Below are positions 1 to 9,639 of a stretch of DNA of 29,245 nt, piece after piece. The DNA is taken from NCBI GenBank assembly GCA_016748015.1, contig JAAOMT010000773.1:13725-42969 (forward strand), given 5' to 3'. The notes below the pieces were generated by a model. The model made no database searches. It was not told the origin of the DNA and was given only the letters and a program-made list of their open reading frames with translations. The stretch is from Geosiphon pyriformis. Lineage: Eukaryota; Glomeromycota; Glomeromycetes; Archaeosporales; Geosiphonaceae. The stretch's first letter is position 1, and every line of letters begins with the position of its first letter. The translations under genes were made by a program, and so were the position numbers.

Positions 1-2
1 AA

Positions 3-137
3 AAGAGAGTGGCTGAGTCGTCCCAAACAAAACGCTCAAAGCAAAGAATTCACTTTGGTAGTCTAGAAGAGTCGGAAAGGCAATCACGCAAGAAAGCTGT
101 CGAGCCTGAGATGAAAAGCGAATATTTTACTGACTAG
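3..137 (+). CDS. 3' end of an unidentified gene (partial, cut by the left edge)
   Basis: An open frame enters from the left edge and runs 44 codons to a TAG at 135-137. Its base composition is far richer in G+C than the sequence to the right, and the peptide is very basic and acidic with almost no hydrophobic residues (it ends KSEYFTD), as in the tail of a nuclear or RNA-associated protein. The short motif RIHFGSLEE near residue 20 is reminiscent of the GSLEE motif near the N-terminus of the splicing factor Prp4, but this is a memory-based resemblance over a few residues and is not enough to name the gene. No GT donor lies between the motif and the stop in a useful position, so I read the TAG as a real stop. 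A second coding trace at 276-398 may belong to the same gene by alternative splicing. Confidence 0.5.
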   Translation, partial: KRVAESSQTKRSKQRIHFGSLEESERQSRKKAVEPEMKSEYFTD

Positions 138-275
138 CTTTATGATATTTCTAATGTTACTTTAAATTTTCAAATGTTTTATAATTCAGGATTCTAACAA
201 TAATAGCATATCATTGGAAGATTTAGGTGTCTCATCTTTTTTTTCCGATCGACTTGTTCAATTTAGCCGTTTTAG

Positions 276-398
276 AACTTGCCAGCAAAAAATCTAGCCG
301 AAGATATCAAGTATCATCATCAGCTGAATTTTGAGCAAAAAAAAGCCCTTTCTGTACCCATTGATGATGGCCGTGTCAGAGTAACTAAGGAAGCTTAA
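276..398 (+). CDS. Possible terminal exon of the same plus-strand gene
   Basis: Directly after a TTTTAG acceptor (270-275) a frame of 40 codons runs to TAA at 396-398. The peptide is charged and composed like real coding sequence (it contains LAEDIKYHHQL and VPIDDGRVRVTKEA). A further short open piece at about 189-270 (DSNNNSISLEDLG, after a TTCAG acceptor) could be an exon joined to it through a GGT|GTCTCA donor in phase 0, though that intron would be only about 46 nt. I cannot connect this chain to the frame ending at 137 with a canonical donor. It is either the alternative 3' end of that gene or the tail of a gene whose upstream exons lie off the left edge. No family recognised. Confidence 0.4.
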   Translation, partial: NLPAKNLAEDIKYHHQLNFEQKKALSVPIDDGRVRVTKEA

Positions 399-410
399 CA
401 AACCACAATA

Positions 411-416
411 TTTATT
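411..416 (-). other. Polyadenylation signal AATAAA of the kelch gene
   Basis: TTTATT on the plus strand reads AATAAA on the minus strand, 30 nt past the stop codon of the kelch gene. This is the normal eukaryotic distance and supports the chosen 3' end. Confidence 0.5.
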
Positions 417-445
417 TGGAAAAGGCGTATGGTATTTTTATTTTA

Positions 446-2360
446 CTATGCTTTTAAGAGATTTGGATACATAAAGACTGGAGATCGACGCGATCGATTA
501 CGGTAATTACTATCGAAACTTGAAGATGCCGAAGTGAAATTACCTTCATTTAGTTCCTGGCTTTTTGGTTTTCTGAAATATCTAAGCATCAATATTGCAA
601 AAACCAAGAGAATTAAAACACCGCATATTATGATAATAGTTATGATTAATGTCATATTGATTGTTGTTGAGAATGAGGATAAAGATGAGGATGAAGATGA
701 AGATGATTCTGTGCTGGGTTTGATTTCAGATGAGTTTTGATATTTCAGGGGATATTTTGTGAGTTCCAACGCATTAGGTTCATATTTTGTTGTCCAATTA
801 AAATTTATCAGGTCTAAGACCCAAAATTGCTGATATTGGATAAATGGTTTCTATATTTTAAAATTTAAATTTTTAATATTCGAAAGAATTTTAGATTCAG
901 AAATGGCTCTAAATTGAATACTCACACTGATACCTAGCACATTCAAAAATTATAATCAAAATAAATAAATAAATATTCAATGTGTTTAATAATATTTCAA
1001 GCGATATAAATATAACTAACCAAAAGCCACAATGATATTTGTTCCAACTATGGTCATTATATGCTGAATTCTTACAGATGGAGGTTCTCCAGTTGTGTTT
1101 TGTATTTTCCAAACAAATTGTGTTTTAGTAGTATCTAAGATAATCAAATTGTTTGGAGCCCACGTTGTATTCGTTTCCATCCCCCCAAAAATGATGATAG
1201 TATTATTCGGAGCTAATTAGATTTTGAAAAAAAAGATTAACAACAATGAAAGCTTCCGAATATTGGTAAGTTTGGAAGTTTCCATAATAAATACTCTTTA
1301 CTTACTACCAACAGCTGTATGCAGTCCTCGTGCTGCTGGTACATCCCCCACTGCAACCTTGAAAACATAATTAATTTTCATGGATTAGCTTGACCTCTTT
1401 AAAAAACAAATTAATGAATAAGTTTCTTTAAGCAGATGAAAAACCTTTCGATCCCATTCTCCAGTAAATGTATCATATACATATATGTCAGACATACTGG
1501 AGAAATTATAAACGTTTTCAGCAAAAGCTCCACCAAGAACATACATTTTTCCATCACTCAATAAAGTGGCAGTATGTCTTAATATTGGCGCTGGAGAATT
1601 ATTTTTTATAAAATTCGTATATTTATTCAATATAGAATCATAAATCACCAAATCGTTTAGTATTTTTGTGTTATTTTTTTCATCAACCCCTCCACCAAAA
1701 AAATAAATTTTTGGCTCATTAAAACTAGTTACTGCCGAGTGTCCAAATCTGCGTGTTAGTAAAGAATTTGGGATCCCCCAAGTTTCAGATGTTAGGTCAA
1801 ATTTACGCATTGAATTCTGAGGTAGTGGATGTTGAGATGTACGACCACCGAAAATAAACATTTCTTTAAATTCGGCACCACCTATGCTAGCTGAATGTGA
1901 TTCACTCTGGTAATATTCAAATTCATTAAGCTTTTCCCAGGATGGTGAATCTACTGAAAAAGGTATTGACATATTAAGTGCCCAGAGCTCCGTTGTTGCG
2001 TTTTCTAATACGGTTCCATTGGTTGCGATTTTATTTCCTCCATACATATATAACCTAATTATAAGAAAGAATGTTGAAATTCCCATTTTCAATTCTTATC
2101 TTTTTTGATCTTTTCTATTAACTCTAAAAGATTATACACATAAATTTCTATTTCTTACATGTTACTTATGAGTACCATTGAATGTCCCCTTTAAATTTTG
2201 AAATCATATTTATTATTTATCCTGTTTTTAATATAAAGAAATTTATGGAAACTTACCATCGTGGATTAGGATTCACTCCAGATACTAAGCTAGAGGAGAT
2301 GAATATTAAGAAACAAAAATATATGTTAAATTGATTCCCTATTTTGTTGATTAAATTCAT
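446..2360 (-). CDS. Kelch-repeat protein with signal peptide and C-terminal membrane anchor (7 exons)
   Basis: Model: complement of join(446..850, 926..933, 1021..1212, 1306..1357, 1445..2054, 2159..2188, 2257..2360); 1401 nt, 466 residues, all six introns GT-AG and in phase. The ATG at 2360 opens a signal peptide (residues 1 to about 28), which an ATG at 2092 would lack. That inner ATG lies in an intron: the 30-nt exon 2159-2188 restores the motif RWGHSMVLISNM before LYMYGGNK. Kelch double-glycine strands are visible near residues 50, 114, 165, 219 and 275, with a weaker one near 330, giving about six blades of a beta-propeller. A Ser-rich linker (378-391) leads to one membrane helix (about 399-421) and a short basic tail. 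Expected role: a surface or endomembrane protein whose propeller faces outward or lumenally and binds an unknown partner. Such kelch genes are abundant in Glomeromycotina. Trp is encoded by TGG throughout and the stop is TAG. It looks intact. Confidence 0.88.
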
Positions 2361-2374
2361 TATAAATTTGATTT

Positions 2375-2380
2375 TTTATT
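2375..2380 (-). other. Candidate polyadenylation signal AATAAA of the 112-residue gene
   Basis: TTTATT on the plus strand reads AATAAA on the minus strand, 108 nt past the stop at 2488. It lies only 15 nt upstream of the kelch start codon, so the two same-strand genes are packed tightly and the kelch promoter or leader would overlap this 3' end. Confidence 0.3.
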
Positions 2381-2487
2381 GAAGAATAAATTCAAGATAT
2401 TTTTTAAAATGAGTTCAAAAATTTTGCGGTTTTCGATTCATTAGAATGAACTAATTTAAAAGATAGGTTTAAAAGGAGTTTTTTGAT

Positions 2488-3207
2488 TTAGCACCTTTTT
2501 TTTATAGTTCTTAAATTTTCCTTCGGTAATTCTCTGTTTGTATCAGGCGTGAACTCATAATTTGTCAAAAAATATTCTAGTATATTTATTTCTATTTTTT
2601 TGTTTATTTTGTGTAATCTAAAAATTTTTTTATCATTAAACAGAATGTGATCTCCTATGGCAAATAGCCTAATGAAGTAATATATTCATTTAAAAAGCTG
2701 ATTGTCAAAAACTTTATTTGCAAAGCGTGAAAGCAATAATGTAAATATAAGTCTTATTTATTCCTGCCGCCACTCATTTTGTTTACCCACCTTTTTTTTT
2801 CATTTGCCTAATGTATTCTAATTTCGTAAATCGAACCATGATGTCTTTAAGTGCTTCCGGTGTAACGGTTAATGCAACCAAGATTGTCAAACTAACTAGT
2901 CTTATATGTACAAATTAGTAATATTATTAATTTCATTAAAATTTATGTTATGTTGGCAAATAAGAAGTTTACTAATTTATTGATCAATTTTATAAATATG
3001 CACTCAAGATCAGATAGAAATATAAATGAATTTTACATCTAAAACATTATTTTACAAAATATTTATAAATATGTTCATTTGTAATAGAGAAACAAAGTAT
3101 CTTTAAATAAATAAAAAGTCACAAAAAAGTAATTGATTTATATAAATAGTAAACGTAAAAATCAAATTAAAGATGATTAGGCTCCCGGCGGTTGTTAAAT
3201 TTTTCAT
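2488..3207 (-). CDS. Small three-exon gene, unrecognised 112-residue protein with hydrophobic N-terminus
   Basis: Model: complement of join(2488..2668, 2787..2891, 3155..3207); 339 nt, 112 residues plus TAA. The phases agree: 17 codons plus AC, then T plus 34 codons plus GG, then G plus 60 codons. Exons 2 and 3 are strong: exon 2 encodes VTPEALKDIMVRFTKLEYIR, its donor is GG|GTAAAC, and exon 3 follows ATTAG and encodes LFAIGDHILFND then a basic tail ending IKKRC. The first exon (MKNLTTAGSLIIFN) and its GTTTAC donor are the weakest part. Residues 8-30 are hydrophobic, a signal peptide or single membrane helix; the rest is basic and soluble. If exon 2 were not spliced, the frame would stop after GG at 2783, giving a 53-residue protein, with an AATAAA at 2757-2762. 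I do not recognise the family. It sits 127 nt upstream of the kelch gene on the same strand. Confidence 0.55.
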
Positions 3208-5847
3208 ATCTTATATTTAATGTTGATATTTTGAATTGATACCATATTATAAAAACTGATCTATATTTCGTGCTGTGACATAATATTTACATGAGTGAAG
3301 ATATTATATCTAGTTTAAAATTTTTTACTAAAGCTTCGGATGTCCAATTATATTGAGTAATAACCTTAAAAAAATATTAATATATAATAAAATTATCACC
3401 TACAGCTTTATGTGTTTTATAATAACCAACATGTTGCAATTTTTAAATGCAATCTTATAATATTATATAATTATCTTTTAAACAAATCATTTCATAATTT
3501 TCATCAATTAAACGTATGGTATTATTAATTATTAATATGAAAAATGCTTTTTAACCCAAGTTTTAAATTAATAAAATGATTATTGAATTGTGAATTAAAT
3601 AAAATTTGTTTGACATATTAGATTCTTGAGTAATTAATGTCTTATTAAAACAATTTAAGGGAATTAAATTTAAGTATCTATTAAGAATAATGTTAAATTT
3701 ATTAATAGAAATAAAACTAATTAATTCAAGAACATTTTGAATATTAAAGGAATTGAAAAAAGAAAAATACGCAGCATAAAAATGCTTTGCATTAGTACTT
3801 TTGTAAATTTAAATTGTAATAGCAATATATTGACCAAATAAATTTTTAAAACATGATTTTGATTTCAAAACCGGAAAAAGTAACCTTCGATTCTTTCATA
3901 ATAATTTATAATAAATTGAAACAAGATTTAAAATTTGGCTATCAATGTTTAAAGAAATTGTTTTGACCATTTTTTTTGAATTCATTTTATTTTTAAAAAA
4001 AATTATTATTTCTGTGTCAACTAATAAATTAAAAATAATGTCAAGTTGGCATTATAAAGTTTTTTTATATTGTTTTTCTGTTTTTATTTTAAAATACTGT
4101 TAAATGTTGCTTCATTAGTGAATTTGTTATTTTTTTTATAAAACAGATAAAAGAAATTTTATATTTAATTGTATTACAATTGATTGTGAATATCAATATT
4201 TATTTTATAGTGTTATACAGTAAAATATTTACTAAAAACAAAATCAGTATAATACAAAAAATAACTTAGAGCGTTATTATAATAATAATAATAATAATAA
4301 TATATATCAATAAAGTAATTACAACAATTTTTTAATTAAAAATTAATCTTAAAAAGATAGCTAATTGAAGAAATGATTGATTTACAACACGATTAATTGA
4401 AATATGATTAATTAAAAAGATAATCAATTAAAAAATTTTATTTGTTATAAACTCTCTTTTTTTTGTTCACAAACAAATAGTTTGATGGAAAATTTCTACC
4501 CATAATATTAACAAAAAAACAACTTATTGTTATTATTTGCAACCTCTAATTGCGTTCTTGAAAATAATTAGTTAATAAATCTTTCATTTACCATTATTTT
4601 TATTTATGTTATTATTTTGTAATTGCTTTTTTAATTATATTATTAATATTTATTTATTTACTTAGTTATTATTATACTTTTTTTACCTTTATATAGATTG
4701 CAATATCCTAAGGGCTCTTTTAATTATATTTTAAATTACTAATAGATTTTTATTTATTTTCTCTCTATTAATAAATTTTATACTTTAATTAACAGCAGTT
4801 ATTATTTCCTATTTTTGCATAATTTATTAATTATCATATATATAGCTTTTTTAATGAGAATAAAATCTATTTTCAATTTTGTTCCCGGTTTAAATTTCTT
4901 TTAGTTTATTAAATAAAAATTTTATATTAAAAAAATTACTGTTAAAGATTTAAAAATAATCAAAAAATTAACCAACCGATATTATATACAAAAATTCTTT
5001 ACAATTGAGTTTTTTTTAAAAAACATCACAAAACTTGATGTATTTTGTTAACATTATTTAGTATTAATCAGCCAATATTTTTGGAGTTTGAGTTTTTCAA
5101 ACATTTATTTATAAAGTATGTATGTATATTATAGATAATTGTTTTTTACAATTTTATAATTTTTTGGAAACACTTAGAAATTAAATAAATTTTAATTTTT
5201 TTACAAACATTTCTTTCTGAATACAATTTAATATATTTTTTTTAAGGTTTATAAATACATAATAGTTTGTCTAAGTTATTGATAATTTATTTATTTATTT
5301 TTATAGTTATACCTTTATTAATAGTTAATTTTAAGATTGTATTGGTATTTTGGTAATTAATTTTTTTTCAATATTGAAATTTATAATCAATTTTGTTCAA
5401 ATAAAGTATTTAATAATTTAATTATTTGTTTTCAAATCTTATTTTGTATAAAGTTATTAAAATTTCTGAATTAAAACAACCGAAATATAACAATTTTTGA
5501 TAAATTAAAACACAAATTAATGTAAAATTGTATAAACCAAGTGCTTTTTTTAATAATGTTTAATTTTTCGAGCTAGTTCTGTACTAGCTTATAGAGCATT
5601 AAATATAGCCACTCTACTTTAATACCATCATTATAATAAAATTTATTATCCTAAGATATTCTTTATCTTCTTAGATATTTTTGGTTAACTCAGTCTGACT
5701 TTCTATATTACTAAATCTATATAACGTATTATGTGTTATCATTATATATTTTATCTGTTTTATTTTATCTTTAAAAGTTATTTAATACAAACTTTTTAAT
5801 TAATCTACTATTTCATGAAAATAGTTTGTTATATTCATTAAAAGATT
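3208..5847. other. AT-rich gene-free stretch
   Basis: Almost pure A and T with dense stops in all frames and no recognisable domain. It contains a (TAA)7 microsatellite at 4280-4300 and a short perfect hairpin at 5571-5589 (arms AGCTAGT and ACTAGCT). No RNA gene or transposon end recognised. Confidence 0.6.
4280..4300. repeat. (TAA)7 microsatellite
   Basis: Seven uninterrupted TAA units. Similar runs occur at 7172-7189 (TTA)6 and 15408-15428 (TAA)7, as expected in this base composition. Confidence 0.9.
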
Positions 5848-6170
5848 ATTGAGCTAAGAGGATAAACATGAGCTGCTTTTATATCTTCATAATCATTTAA
5901 GGAAACTGTGCTGCTATAATTATTCCATTTTGCTGCGCTATGACTATGTTAGTACTTCTTTCAAATCCCTTTAAATCAATTAGTAATGGAAATAAAATAA
6001 CCAAGGATATCTATTCTCGGCAAATTTTAATCTTTTATTATATCTTAAAGTTGATGAATTGTAGAAATAGTATTTTCAAAGAAATTTTTGATATTTTGAA
6101 TCTAATAATACTATTTAGTAAAAATTTAAGTTTATTAAATCTTTTAAAATATTCTTTAAGAGCCTAATTA
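5848..6170 (-). pseudogene. Unassigned decayed coding trace
   Basis: On the minus strand a frame with few stops reads from about 6060 down to 5848. Its best part (5848-5940) encodes SAAKWNNYSSTVSLNDYED followed by IKAAHVYPLSS, with normal codon variety and Trp as TGG; further upstream is a weaker piece (RLKFAENRYPWLFYFHY) interrupted by stops. The AAH-x-x-PLS pattern recalls the first half of HNH-type nuclease motifs (where it is often EAAHIIPLS), but the cysteine and following histidine elements are not seen, so I do not call it one. An open frame on the plus strand at 5940-6167 overlaps it but is low-complexity and looks like a shadow. Probably the remains of a transposon or multigene-family member. 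Confidence 0.35.
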
Positions 6171-6447
6171 TTTATACATCAAATTAATCTTTTAAAGTGT
6201 ATAGATTTCGCTAAATTGTAAATGATATTAACTAAGTAGAATAATAATCACAAAGTAAATCTGAATCAATAAAAGATAGAATATATTTTAAGTTGTATTT
6301 TGCAAGTTTAAATACGAATATTCACCAAATGGTTTAAAATTTTGAAGTTTTTTTTATAATTAAGACAAAAAATTCTTATAATGCTTTAAAATTTAAGAAT
6401 TTAATAGAATCAATAATTATTCTGAAATTAAAATAAAAATAATAATA
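6171..6447. other. AT-rich spacer
   Basis: No coding signal seen. Ends abruptly at the better-preserved transposase fragment. Confidence 0.5.
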
Positions 6448-6744
6448 ATGTTTGACAGGCCGTCATGTAGTCTGGATCCAAATCCTATTGAAAATTTATG
6501 GGCCATCGTTAAATGTGAAGCAGAAAAATGGATGACGCAAAATATTGTTGAAGAATGGAATTCTTTGCCAAAAACCACGCTAATCAATTTAGTAAATTGA
6601 TTATCGAGAGTAAAGCGAAAGAATTGGATTTTAAATTTTACATTAAATAAAATCTTTGGCTTTTGGCCTTTCTAATAATATATTAATTATATAATTACTT
6701 GTAATTGTGGATTTGCAAAGTTAATTCTTTTTAGTCACACACTG
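6448..6744 (+). mobile_element. 3' fragment of a Tc1/mariner-type element with transposase C-terminus and terminal repeat
   Basis: From the ATG at 6448 a 50-codon frame reads the C-terminal end of a Tc1-type transposase: the signature SLDPNPIENLW (family consensus SPDLNPIENLW) holds the third catalytic acidic residue of the DDE triad, and the frame continues through KWMTQNIVEEWNSLPKTTLI to a TGA at 6598-6600. Reading past that stop gives further transposase-like residues (SRVKRKNW). The right end at 6732-6744 is TAGTCACACACTG followed by TA, as in Tc1 termini next to the TA target site. The first two catalytic aspartates and the left terminus are absent, so this is a 5'-truncated copy. Its four Trp codons are TGG and it is visibly less AT-eroded than the surroundings, suggesting a younger insertion. 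Confidence 0.7.
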
Positions 6745-9639
6745 TATATTTGATAATTTCCTTTAAATTCTTTAACTTCTTATCTTAATGAGAATATAAA
6801 AGTTTTTGATAAATAGTAAATTATAAGGTTAAAACAATAATTAATTATTGAATAAAAATATATATTAAATAAACGAATCTTTTGAAAAATCAATTAGTTG
6901 AATTTTTAGAAGACCACTTGTATAGACTGCCTTTGGATAAATATGTGTTGAAAATTCAGTAAATATTTTATTATTTTGTCAGGTTTAAAATTTTTTTAAA
7001 AAGTCTTACCAAACCTATCAAATTCTAAAATATCCTTAAAATTAAATTTTCAAATTTAACATATTTTGATAATTTCAATGATTACCATATACAGTACCAG
7101 CTCATTATTAAAAATAAAAAACATAGAGAAATAATAATGATCAAATAAACAATTTTTCATAAAATTTAAAGTTATTATTATTATTATTATATAATAGTAA
7201 TAATAGCATAAAATTATTCTTTTTTTTCGTAGTCACACACTATTTTTATTTAGACCCAATAATTGATGAATGAATATAAATTCAAAACTTGATATCATAA
7301 ATTTGTCTTTGATTAAATACTTGGTAGTAATAAAATATTTCGAATTTTTATGATCACCAAATTACAGTTATATTAAATTATATTCCATTGAAATAATAAT
7401 AATGACATCTCCAAATAGACGAAAGTTGTATACTATCAATATTATATTGGATTTTGCTAAAGTAAATAAAATATTACAAAATATAATAGTCTATTAATAT
7501 GTAATTGAAACAGAACAGCATTCAAAACATAAATTTTAACAATATATGATTTATAAAATTATTATAATCAAAATGAGAATAAAGTAAATATTTTATTAAA
7601 TTATTTTTGAAATGTTTTGAATATTGCTAATAAAAATAATTTAAAAATGTTAAAAATGATTTAATTAAAAAAGTAAGTTATCGAATATTCAAACAAAATT
7701 TCAAAATACTCTCAAAATAATTCTTATATACTTTTAAGAGACTTAAATGGAAAATTAACAATTACTGAAAAAAATTATTGTGAAATTTATTACCATTTGG
7801 TATCACTAAATTAGTTGAAAAAGTTATATAATTAAATATTTAATCTATAATTAATGAAGTACAGTTAAAAAAATAGATAAAAAGGGATAGAAAATTAAAA
7901 CAGCCACTGCTTAATTGATTGATTAATTGATTTTTTTAATTTAATTTGAACGAATATTTAAAAATAGTAATAATATTTAGTATATTTTATATTTTTAGTG
8001 ATCAGTTTTAGTTATGACATAAGCATTTTTTGAATAAAAATGATTTATTAAGTTAAAGCAAATTATAAAATCGGATATTACAAAAGTTTAATTATAAGGA
8101 ACATAAAAAAACTGAATATTGGATCATGAACTCAATTTAAATTAGTTAAATTTTTAATCTGATGGTTTTTTAATTATAACATAGTGAGAAAATTTTTTGA
8201 TTGTTTCTATTGAATTCTTAAAAAAACTTTGGCTAATTGTTGCAATGAGATATTTAAGTCAAATTATTAATAGAACTATTAGAGAGATTATAGCCTATTG
8301 ATTTAATAAATGCTAAAAAAAAAGTGTATTTGTAGCAAACCCAATACATAACTGAATTCATTAGTTTTTAAGACATTTATTAAACCATATTACCCAGAAT
8401 TTGGGGTTTTTAAGAAAATTAATACATTGAAAACTTAATTAGACAGGTATTTTTTAAAGTTATTAAAGTTTAACAATAGATTTTAAATTATGATTAATTT
8501 ATAAAAAGTCTATTCTAACTAATTAATTCGATTTTATTAAATATTATATCAATTAAAAAGAGATGTTAGTATTTTTTATAGCTTCACAAAACTTTTTTTA
8601 ATATATTTCTGTCTTGCTAAATTTGCTTTTTTTTGTAAATAAATAATTTCATTTAAATTTAATTTGTTTATTATTCTAATAAGGATTAATTTATTTTTAA
8701 AACCTATAATAATACAATCAAATTAACATTTTTTTATTTAAAATGCTTTGACTTAAGAAACAAAAGTTCACAGAAGAAACAGCGAAATAAGTTGCTCTTA
8801 GACTTTAACCATTTTTAGAACTTATATTTGGTGAAATTATATTATAAATTTCAATATACTTTAATTTTTTTCTTTCAGCAAATCCTACTGATTGCTTTAT
8901 TAGAACCAAATTATTTTTTATTTAATAAAGTAATGCCAAAACACATTAAATTTTATATCGAGTTCTAAAAGATATAACTTTTTTAAATAAATTTTGTATA
9001 ATATATTTGTCAAGTAAAAGATGTCCAAAATAGATAAAAATTTAAATTTTTGATAATTTTAGACTAAATATCAAGATAAATATCGAGATTAGCTTTTTTT
9101 ATAATAATTTATTGACAAAAGTCATTAAATAAATATCTGAATTATTGACTCATTAAAATCCAAGATAAATTATATACAAGTAAGAACTAAAAAATTATAT
9201 TAAACTTATTATTAAAACTATTACTAAAATTAGAAAAGTGACTAGAGTGAATGAAAATTGTTAAAATCTTAAAACTAGATTATGTATTTAAGAAATTTAT
9301 TAATAAGCTATTAAGACCAACAAACTATAAAAAATAACAATAAAACAATAACAATCATAGTTAGTCTTTTTATGTCTTTTGCATTATTTAAGTTTCAAAC
9401 AATCTCTATTCATTTAAATTATGTAAATGAGAAAATAAAGTAAGAGTTTATTTTTAGAACTTTCTGACATTTCAGATTTAGCTTTTTTGAAAATTTGAGT
9501 TAAACTTTTTTAAAAATTTTTCTTTACTTATACAAATATTCAAAAATTAATAATGTATTTGTATTGCTTGAAAATTATGTTTTCAAAATTATCAATCAAA
9601 AATCCAACTTTATCTGACTGGCTTGAAAAAATATTTATA
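6745..9639. other. AT-rich gene-free stretch
   Basis: Stops in all frames and no domain recognised. It includes (TTA)6 at 7172-7189 and a second copy of the Tc1 end sequence at 7230-7242. The kinase half expected upstream of the Sel1 array at 9640 could not be found here; it is either lost or eroded beyond recognition. Confidence 0.5.
7230..7242 (+). repeat. Solo Tc1-type terminal-repeat remnant
   Basis: TAGTCACACACTA repeats, in the same orientation, the right end of the Tc1 fragment at 6732-6746 (TAGTCACACACTGTA). No transposase is readable next to it, so it is likely the end of a second, fully eroded copy or a small non-autonomous relative. Confidence 0.4.

Noticed and set aside
534-740. 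Plus-strand open frame rich in Asp/Glu
   Set aside because: It is the antisense of the Ser-rich linker and membrane helix of the kelch gene.
1385-2092. Kelch protein starting at the ATG at 2092 and ending at 1385
   Set aside because: Both ends of this open frame lie in introns. Splicing at 2054/2055 and 1444/1445 gives a continuous kelch protein with a signal peptide and membrane anchor.
2840-2885. Less AT-rich stretch that looked tRNA-like (CCGGTGTAACGGTTAATGC)
   Set aside because: It does not fold into a cloverleaf, and its reverse complement is coding sequence (TVTPEALKD) of the 112-residue gene.
5571-5589. Perfect 7-bp hairpin AGCTAGT-TCTGT-ACTAGCT
   Set aside because: Short and isolated, with no flanking U-run, element or gene; expected by chance in a 29-kb window.
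5940-6167. Plus-strand open frame of 75 codons
   Set aside because: Low-complexity Leu/Ile/Asn/Ser sequence antisense to a better minus-strand trace.
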